A DNA stretch of 37,924 nt, taken from positions 1 through 37,924 of the forward strand of contig BJHF01000029.1 in assembly GCA_014191855.1 (NCBI GenBank), written 5' to 3'. The stretch is from Deltaproteobacteria bacterium (GTDB lineage Bacteria; Myxococcota_A; UBA796; SXON01). This document shows positions 33,219 through 37,924 of the stretch, one piece after another. Position 1 is the first letter of the stretch; every line of letters begins with the position of its first letter. The position numbers and the translations under genes were made by a program. A model generated the notes under the pieces. The model searched no databases. It saw only the letters and a program-made list of their open reading frames with translations, and was not told the DNA's origin.

Positions 33219-33703
33219 GCACACCGCTGGTACCCCGTCGCGTAGAGGGTGGCCCGGCCCGACGGAAATTCGGGAGCGTCGAGCGGGGAAGGCGGCCGGT
33301 CGCCGGGCGGAGCCGCGGCCGCCATGCGGAACGAACCGAAACCGACCATCCCCCTCCACAGGAGACAAGTCCGCGACCATCCCGGTCTGTAGGTGACACC
33401 GGCGCTCCGCGCGCAAAACCGGACCCGCCCCGCCAACGATCGAACCTGTGTTTTCCACTGGCACCTCGGCGCCGACCCCCGCCGCAAGCGCGCCTCCCGG
33501 CCGTGCAGTCTCGCCCGGAGGGGGATGGTCGCAGAAAAGTCACATCCAGGGTGGCATGCTCGTCGTGGCCGGCGGCACGGCGGCCGGGCGGCCCGCGTGC
33601 AGCCGGTGTCTGCTTCCCAAACACATTGTTGCCATTTCGACATCAATCCCGGCATGGTCGCACGTCACTCCGCGCTTACCCTCTCGCCACTCAAGGAGTG
33701 TTC
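33219..33703. other. Divergent intergenic region without a recognisable gene
   Basis: This 485-base stretch separates two divergent genes, so it should hold both promoters. Open frames here lack any family pattern and look like extensions of neighbours. The last 80 bases before the yceI-type gene are less GC-rich and are the best place for a promoter, but I cannot pick convincing -35 and -10 boxes. Just before the ATG, cactcaaggagtg (33688-33700) could fold into a small hairpin that includes the ribosome site AAGGAG. Confidence 0.5.
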
Positions 33704-34267
33704 ATGTTCTCTGTACTCTTCGCCCTCGCCTCCGCCCATGCCGCCACCTACCAGATCGACGCCGCCCATACCCGCGTCGGCTTCGGCATCACACACATGA
33801 TGGTCAGCACCGTTCGGGGCGAGTTCGGCACGGTCACCGGCACGGTCGAGTACGATCCGGCCAACGTCGGCGCCACCCGGGCCTCCGCCGAAGTCACCGT
33901 CACCAGCGTGGACACGCGCGACGCCAAGCGCGACGATCACCTGCGTTCGCCCGACTTCTTCGACATCGCAAAGTTCCCCACCATGACGTTTTCGACCACC
34001 GCCGTGAAGAACGCCGGTGCGGCCGGCTTCGACCTCGTGGGCCCGCTCACCATCCACGGCGTCACGAAGGAAGTGAGCTTCCACGTGGATCCCATCTCCA
34101 AGGAGTACAAGGATCCCTGGGGCAACATCAAAGCGGGCACCCACGCCACGGCCAAAATCAACCGCAAGGACTTCGGCCTGACGTGGAACACCGCGCTCGA
34201 TGGCGGCGGCTACATCGTGGGCGACGAGGTGAGCATCGAGCTCGATGTGGAGATGGCACGGAAGTAA
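33704..34267 (+). CDS. YceI-family periplasmic protein
   Basis: This 187-residue protein begins MFSVLFALASAHA with probable cleavage before ATYQIDAAHTRVGFGITHMMV, the standard YceI opening. Further family marks are GTVTGTVEYDP, SAEVTVTSVDTRDAKRDDHLRSPDFFDIAKFPTMTF and GPLTIHGVTKEVSFHVD. The fold is a lipocalin-like beta-barrel that binds isoprenoid-type lipids in studied members. ATG 33704 is set by AAGGAG 5 bases upstream. It is the first gene of a plus-strand group, but a 188-base gap with inverted repeats separates it from the next gene. Confidence 0.94.
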   Translation: MFSVLFALASAHAATYQIDAAHTRVGFGITHMMVSTVRGEFGTVTGTVEYDPANVGATRASAEVTVTSVDTRDAKRDDHLRSPDFFDIAKFPTMTFSTTAVKNAGAAGFDLVGPLTIHGVTKEVSFHVDPISKEYKDPWGNIKAGTHATAKINRKDFGLTWNTALDGGGYIVGDEVSIELDVEMARK

Positions 34268-34283
34268 CGAGGTTCAACATGGG

Positions 34284-34332
34284 GCGATGCCACGGGCCTC
34301 GTTTCGGGTCCAACGGGATCGCCAGGCATCGC
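34284..34332. repeat. Inverted repeat, 8 bp
   Basis: Perfect arms gcgatgcc (34284-34291) and ggcatcgc (34325-34332) flank 33 bases. It lies just after the yceI-type stop and before the stronger inverted repeats. By itself it is only suggestive. Confidence 0.45.
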
Positions 34333-34357
34333 GGCGCCGCCGAAGCACCGTCAGCCC

Positions 34358-34399
34358 AGGTGTCGGACATCCGTCACCACTGACGAACGTCCGACACCT
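34358..34399. repeat. Nested inverted repeat, 11 bp outer and 5 bp inner arms
   Basis: Outer perfect arms aggtgtcggac (34358-34368) and gtccgacacct (34389-34399) enclose inner perfect arms cgtca (34372-34376) and tgacg (34381-34385) with a 4-base loop. It lies 57 bases before the first HExxH gene. There is no T-run, so it is not a standard intrinsic terminator. Possible roles are a terminator-like hairpin for the yceI-type gene, an operator, an RNA leader element, or the two ends of a vanished insertion sequence. Confidence 0.7.
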
Positions 34400-34401
34400 C
34401 C

Positions 34402-34434
34402 GTCGCCAAAAACGCAGGTTCCCCCGTTGGCGAC
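34402..34434. repeat. Inverted repeat, 8 bp
   Basis: Perfect arms gtcgccaa (34402-34409) and ttggcgac (34427-34434), with aacg and cgtt inside continuing the pairing in an alternative register. It ends 21 bases before ATG 34456, so as RNA it would sit just before the ribosome-binding region of the HExxH gene. Confidence 0.6.
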
Positions 34435-34455
34435 ACCCTTGCAGAGCGGCAGCCC

Positions 34456-35652
34456 ATGCTGCTGTCCCTGCTCGTCGCCTGCGCCCCCTGCACCTCGTTC
34501 GCCGACATGGCCCTCCCCGACGACACCCCCGCCCTCGCACAGGTCGTCGCCGATTTCGCTGCGTGGACGGGTCGCGAGGGCGTGTGCGTCCCGGCCGTCG
34601 AATGGCGCGAGGAGCTCTCGGGCGATGCCGACGTGCTCGGCCGTTACGACGGTCCCGGGTCGCCGATCCTGCTGCGAAGCACAGAAGGAACTGCCGAAGT
34701 CACGCTGCGCCACGAGTTGTGCCACGCCCTCGACGCGGAGGAGGGGCTCGCCGACGCCCTGGCCGACACCCTCGACCCGGATTCCGTCGATCCCCTCGCC
34801 TACCCCGGCGCCGACCTCCGCCTCGCGGAAGCCTTCGCCCATGCGTGCGAAGCCGGCCCGCCGCGGCTCGCGCTCCGCGAAGCCCTCCACGAGTCCTGCG
34901 CCTTGGACCTCGATCCCGTCGCAGCGCCGCTGCGCGCGCTCGTCTACCCCGCCGCGCCGGCCGAGCGGCCCGTCGCGGTCGGCGCCCTCCCGGTCGCGAC
35001 TCCGATGTACGAGCACCGCGGCGTCGTCGTTCTGGACGCCGCCGCCCGCGACGACGCCCTCTGGCTGCTCCTCGACGACGGCATGCACAAGTACGTCGCG
35101 ACACATCGGGGCGCAGAGTTGGTCTCCCTCGCCTCGGTCGCCGACGACACCGCGGGCCTCGGTGCGGGGGACGACGGGCCGCTGTTGATCGGCGACGGCA
35201 CGATTACCCAACTGGGCGCTGATCTTCCGGCGTTTACCGGCCCCGCCCTCGCGGCGGCGCAGGCGGACGGCGCCCTCTGGGTCGCGACCCCCGCCGCGCT
35301 CCTGGGCCCCGATCCCGACGCCGCCGTTCTCCCCGAACCGCCGTTCGCCGCGATCGACGTGGCCGTCTCGCCCAGCCACGTCATCGCCTCCGCCCCCGAC
35401 GCGGGCCTCTGGCTGGACGGCCAGTCCATCCCCGGCATCGAAGGCGGCGCTTCGGTGGCGATCTCCGATGCGGGTGAGGTGCTGGTGACGTGGTACGTCG
35501 ATGGCATTGCGGGGGTTGCAGCCCGCGGCGACGACGCCTGGACCGTACACACCGCTTGCGATGCCCGCCTCAGCGGCGCCGCGCCGATCTGGTGGCGGCG
35601 AGCGCCGGGGCTCGTGGCCCAGGCCGACGTGCCCGCCCTGTACACATGGTGA
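34456..35652 (+). CDS. Putative HExxH metallopeptidase-like lipoprotein
   Basis: This 398-residue protein begins MLLSLLVAC with Cys9 as likely lipidation site. A zinc-protease-like helix TLRHELCHALDAEEG has HELCH at 86-90, and 35 residues later LAEAFAHACE places Glu125 as possible third ligand, as in gluzincins. From about 160 to the end the chain is beta-rich, with repeated short strands (VVVLDAAARDDALWLLLDD, LLIGDGTITQLG, DGALWVATPAALLG), perhaps a beta-propeller. I do not recognise a named family. The adjacent downstream gene has the same two motifs. Peptidase activity is inferred from motif only. ATG 34456 has no strong ribosome site. Confidence 0.7.
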   Translation: MLLSLLVACAPCTSFADMALPDDTPALAQVVADFAAWTGREGVCVPAVEWREELSGDADVLGRYDGPGSPILLRSTEGTAEVTLRHELCHALDAEEGLADALADTLDPDSVDPLAYPGADLRLAEAFAHACEAGPPRLALREALHESCALDLDPVAAPLRALVYPAAPAERPVAVGALPVATPMYEHRGVVVLDAAARDDALWLLLDDGMHKYVATHRGAELVSLASVADDTAGLGAGDDGPLLIGDGTITQLGADLPAFTGPALAAAQADGALWVATPAALLGPDPDAAVLPEPPFAAIDVAVSPSHVIASAPDAGLWLDGQSIPGIEGGASVAISDAGEVLVTWYVDGIAGVAARGDDAWTVHTACDARLSGAAPIWWRRAPGLVAQADVPALYTW

Positions 35653-35664
35653 TACAGGCCCGGC

Positions 35665-36468
35665 ATGGGAATGTCCCAGCCGGGCGTCTCTGAAGCCGTG
35701 GAGCGCTTCCTCAACACCGGGGAGCACGACTCGCACTTCTCGGACTTCGAGGGGGATATTGTCGCGCGGCGCAGGGTCGGTACGGCCGCGATGCGCGACA
35801 CGCTCCGCAAGGTCGTGGCCTGGCGCGCGAAGCGGGCGCCGCTGAGCAGCGCGGCCATCCCCGAGGATGCGGAAGCGCGCGTTGAACGCCGGCTCGCCGC
35901 ATTGGTGTCCGGGCTGTTCCCGGGCGCCGACGGCGCGCTGGTGCTCGCCGGACTCGCAACCCGCGTGGTGGTCGTAACCCCGCGCACCTTCGGCCCGCTC
36001 ATCGAGGGCGTTTCACTCGAAGCGGCCTGGGACCTCGCGAACCTGCTGCTCGATGAGCTGGGCGCGCCCCCGCTCTCCGACGACACCCCCACGCTGGAGG
36101 GGCTCTGCGCGGGCGGCCGTGCGTGGGTGTTGCCGCGCGCGCTGAACGAAGGCGCCACGTACCCGGAGATCGTGGTTCACGAGGGCGCCCACCTGCTGCA
36201 CACGCTCACGCGCGATGAGCTAGGCCTGCCGGGAAGCGGGCATCTGCTGCGGGTTCCGCCGCGCCGTCGTGAAACCTTCGCGTATGCCTGTGAGGTGTGG
36301 GCGGCGGCCCGCATGGAGAGCGCGGATACGCTGCGCCTGCACGAACTGGTCGCGACGGCCGGGATGGGCGATTCCCGCGTTGATCGCCCGGCGCTGGGGA
36401 TGCTCACGGAGCGCGCCCGCTTGGGTGGGCTCGAAGTGCTGAGAGTCTGGGCCGAATCTGGGCATTGA
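35665..36468 (+). CDS. Putative HExxH metallopeptidase-like cytoplasmic protein
   Basis: This 267-residue protein starts at ATG 35665 (or ATG 35671), 12 bases after the preceding gene. It has no signal peptide. The segment YPEIVVHEGAHLLHTL has HEGAH at 172-176, and RRRETFAYACEVWAAARM follows with Glu203, 31 residues after the first His. This matches the arrangement in the upstream gene (HELCH then EAFAHACE). The N-terminal 150 residues are helical and charged, with no motif I know. The pair is probably co-transcribed. The similar motifs suggest a shared catalytic fold with different location. Function is unknown. Confidence 0.7.
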   Translation: MGMSQPGVSEAVERFLNTGEHDSHFSDFEGDIVARRRVGTAAMRDTLRKVVAWRAKRAPLSSAAIPEDAEARVERRLAALVSGLFPGADGALVLAGLATRVVVVTPRTFGPLIEGVSLEAAWDLANLLLDELGAPPLSDDTPTLEGLCAGGRAWVLPRALNEGATYPEIVVHEGAHLLHTLTRDELGLPGSGHLLRVPPRRRETFAYACEVWAAARMESADTLRLHELVATAGMGDSRVDRPALGMLTERARLGGLEVLRVWAESGH

Positions 36469-36600
36469 TACCGGCCGAGCTCGTACAACGTCGCCGTGCA
36501 AGACGCGGTGCCGTCGCAGCGGGCGCCTCGGGGTCGGGTAGTCACCAGTGGACGCAGCAGCGAGAACCCAGGTTAGCGCCGGGTCCTGCCGACGCAGTCC

Positions 36601-36635
36601 GACGCCGCGCTCGCGGCGAAGCGCCACTCGGCGTC
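36601..36635. repeat. Inverted repeat, 7 bp
   Basis: Arms gacgccg (36601-36607) and cggcgtc (36629-36635) enclose further GC-rich pairing. It is the first of three hairpins in the convergent intergenic region. Confidence 0.5.
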
Positions 36636-36653
36636 GCCGGCCTGCACTGGCGA

Positions 36654-36686
36654 GGCACCCGTTGTGCGCTTCGCACCAAGGGTGCC
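36654..36686. repeat. Long hairpin, 15 bp arms with two mismatches
   Basis: Arms ggcacccgttgtgcg (36654-36668) and cgcaccaagggtgcc (36672-36686) pair at 13 of 15 positions around a 3-base loop. The compact loop suggests an RNA hairpin or a cruciform. No T-run follows on either strand. Confidence 0.65.
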
Positions 36687-36700
36687 GACCGATGAGCGCC

Positions 36701-36737
36701 GGGGTTGGCCCGCGCGAAGCGATGAAGGGCCAACCCC
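36701..36737. repeat. Perfect 11 bp inverted repeat
   Basis: Arms ggggttggccc (36701-36711) and gggccaacccc (36727-36737) enclose 15 bases. It could end transcription from either convergent gene, although no T-run is present. It may instead belong to a mobile or structured element with the hairpins just before it. Confidence 0.65.
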
Positions 36738-36910
36738 AGAGCGACGGTAGCGACGACTTTCAGGTTCATCGCCCGGGACAACCTTCGGCTCACACCAGAA
36801 ACAACCGAAATACCCCGAGAATCCCACGGAGGCTTGCTGCGACGGCTGGGCCGCGTCTGCCGAGGTGCGGTGAGCGGTGAGCGGTGAACGGGTAGCTGCC
36901 TCAGGCGGCC

Positions 36911-37924
36911 TTATGCCCCCACAGCCCCAACTGGCCCCGCAGCGAGCAGCGCCTCCAGCGCCGTCCAAGCCGCCTCCACCTCAATATCGAGGAGGCACCG
37001 CAGATGGCCGAGCGGGCAGGCGTCGCGCCCGTAGAAGGAGCAGGGCGCGCAGGGGAGCCCAGCGAAGAGCGCCCGATGCCCCGTCCACGCGAACATTCCC
37101 GGATCCGTACTGCCGAAGATCGCCAACGTCGGCACTCCGAGGGCGCGCGCGAGGTGCATGGGGCCAGAATCATTCGCGATGAACGCGGTGCATTCGTGAA
37201 CGAGGCCCATGAGCGTGGGGATGTCCACGTTGCCGGAGAGATCGAGCGAGCCGGGCGCCTGGGCCACGATCTCCGCGCACAACGCCCGTTCGTCGGGGCT
37301 CCCCTGCACGGCGACGTCGCAGCCGGCCGCGAGGGCGCGGCGCGCGAGCGCGGCGAAGCGCTCGGCCGGCCAGCGCTTTGTGGCCCACTTCGCGCCGGGA
37401 GACAGGCCGACCAGCGGCTTTGCGAGGTCGCGACCGGCGGCAGCGAGAAGGCCGGCGGCGCGATCGACCTCTTCGGGCGCCACGACGCACCGGAGGCGAC
37501 CCCGGGGGAGCGGGCGCCCCACAAGCTGCTCCACAGCGAGGTGGTAACGATCCGCGTGCAAGCGGTCGGAGCGCCAGGTGCGGAGGCGCAACTTCACGCC
37601 CACCGTGTCGAGCACGTCGCGTTTGTGCCACACGACGCGCGGCCCATCGAAGGGGAGCAGCGCCCGGATGGCGAGGCTGCGGAGCTTGCCGTGCAGATCG
37701 AGTAGCGCGATCGGACCGGACTCGGGCAGCGCCGCGCGCAGCCGCCGCGTGTAGGCAAACGTGCCTTCACCGGGCGCGAGCGCCACGATCCCCGACACGT
37801 TGGGATCGTGCGCCAGGATCGGGGCCGCGCTGGCGCCGACCGCGACGACGATCCGCGTTTTGGGCCAGGCCGCCCGCAGCGCGTCCAGCGCCGGGGTGAG
37901 CAAGATCACGTCGCCCAACGCCGA
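36911..37924 (-). CDS. Glycosyltransferase family 9 (heptosyltransferase-like), N-terminus cut by the window edge
   Basis: The frame is open to base 37924 and the first visible residues SALGDVILLTPALDAL match the conserved start of GT9 enzymes, which normally follow about 8 residues of beta-strand. So the true start is just outside, and the TTG at 37918 is internal. The C-terminal half has PLVGLSPGAKWATKRWP, the GTGxDERALCAE-like QGSPDERALCAEIV, and the family motif FIANDSGPMHLARALGVPTLAIFGSTDP. These are typical of ADP-heptose:LPS heptosyltransferases. It would act in the cytoplasm on the lipopolysaccharide core. Cysteines near the end (PCAPCSFYGRDACPLGHLRCL) are common in this family. Sugar and acceptor cannot be stated. 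Confidence 0.92.
   Translation of the reverse strand, partial: SALGDVILLTPALDALRAAWPKTRIVVAVGASAAPILAHDPNVSGIVALAPGEGTFAYTRRLRAALPESGPIALLDLHGKLRSLAIRALLPFDGPRVVWHKRDVLDTVGVKLRLRTWRSDRLHADRYHLAVEQLVGRPLPRGRLRCVVAPEEVDRAAGLLAAAGRDLAKPLVGLSPGAKWATKRWPAERFAALARRALAAGCDVAVQGSPDERALCAEIVAQAPGSLDLSGNVDIPTLMGLVHECTAFIANDSGPMHLARALGVPTLAIFGSTDPGMFAWTGHRALFAGLPCAPCSFYGRDACPLGHLRCLLDIEVEAAWTALEALLAAGPVGAVGA

Larger units (their letters stand above)
36469..36910. other. Noncoding region between convergent genes with three hairpins
   Basis: These 442 bases separate two convergent genes. No credible gene is seen; a minus-strand frame at 36542-36793 opens with a hydrophobic stretch (MNLKVVATVALGLALH) but its remainder is Arg/Pro/Ser-rich and looks non-coding. 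Three GC-rich inverted repeats follow one another between 36601 and 36737. The remaining sequence to 36910 is plain. Confidence 0.5.

Noticed and set aside
36469..36910. Integron attC site suggested by successive inverted repeats
   Set aside because: I looked for the GTTRRRY and RYYYAAC core pairs and found none in the right arrangement; no integrase gene is in the window.

Overview
The window is GC-rich DNA with G/C-biased third codon positions, packed with genes, most of them on the minus strand. The gene content points to a Gram-negative bacterium of the Myxococcota or a related former-Deltaproteobacteria lineage. It includes Mop-repeat plus FG-GAP surface lipoproteins, thrombospondin-3-like acidic repeats, many small-signal lipoproteins, an aa3-type cytochrome oxidase operon with extra cytochromes c, PilT-type ATPases, and a REC-PAS-GGDEF-EAL protein. 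The lineage is inferred from gene content only; no rRNA or tRNA gene was seen.

Layout. 1-3230 (minus): the end of a contractile-injection-type cluster, read as PAAR tip protein, zinc-ribbon methyltransferase, short gp5/VgrG-like spike, and a second spike with a long Gly/Ser tail that runs off the left edge. 3301-5256 (plus): a large serine-hydrolase-like lipoprotein, convergent with an ExbB-ExbD pair (5253-6360). 6446-12947 (minus): a cytochrome c oxidase operon in the order SURF1, diheme cytochrome c, 37-aa membrane peptide, CoxB, CoxA, CoxC, subunit IV, second subunit III, CSTC-motif membrane peptide, cytochrome c lipoprotein. Upstream of it and probably co-transcribed are a two-helix membrane protein and a 744-aa ATPase that looks like PilU fused to PilT.

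16030-17736 (plus): a GT-C membrane glycosyltransferase with a possible carbohydrate-binding tail. 17814-21313 (minus): a soluble histidine kinase followed by a REC-PAS-GGDEF-EAL protein. 21338-23490 (minus): an NTF2-like protein and a DUF4140/DUF4139 (MuiA-like) protein. 23647-24477 (plus): a thioredoxin-fold lipoprotein. 24474-28870 (minus): a tight five-gene operon of HypA-like zinc-ribbon protein, MaeB-type malic enzyme, an unknown 342-aa protein and two small membrane proteins. 28869-29441 (plus): an unknown protein whose start codon overlaps the HypA-like start codon.

29449-33218 is a surface-protein area with a decayed Mop/FG-GAP gene, a DUF4114-type lipoprotein and an 811-aa Mop/FG-GAP lipoprotein. 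33704-36468 (plus): a YceI protein and two adjacent HExxH proteins. The right edge (36911-37924, minus) holds a GT9 heptosyltransferase-like gene cut by the window end.

The strongest candidates for something new are the Gly-rich spike with its embedded hydrophobic zipper beside a PAAR-coupled methyltransferase, the PilU-PilT fusion, the HypA-like protein without nickel ligands in a malic-enzyme operon, the paired HExxH proteins preceded by nested inverted repeats, and a recurrent class of very short signal peptides without Lys/Arg.
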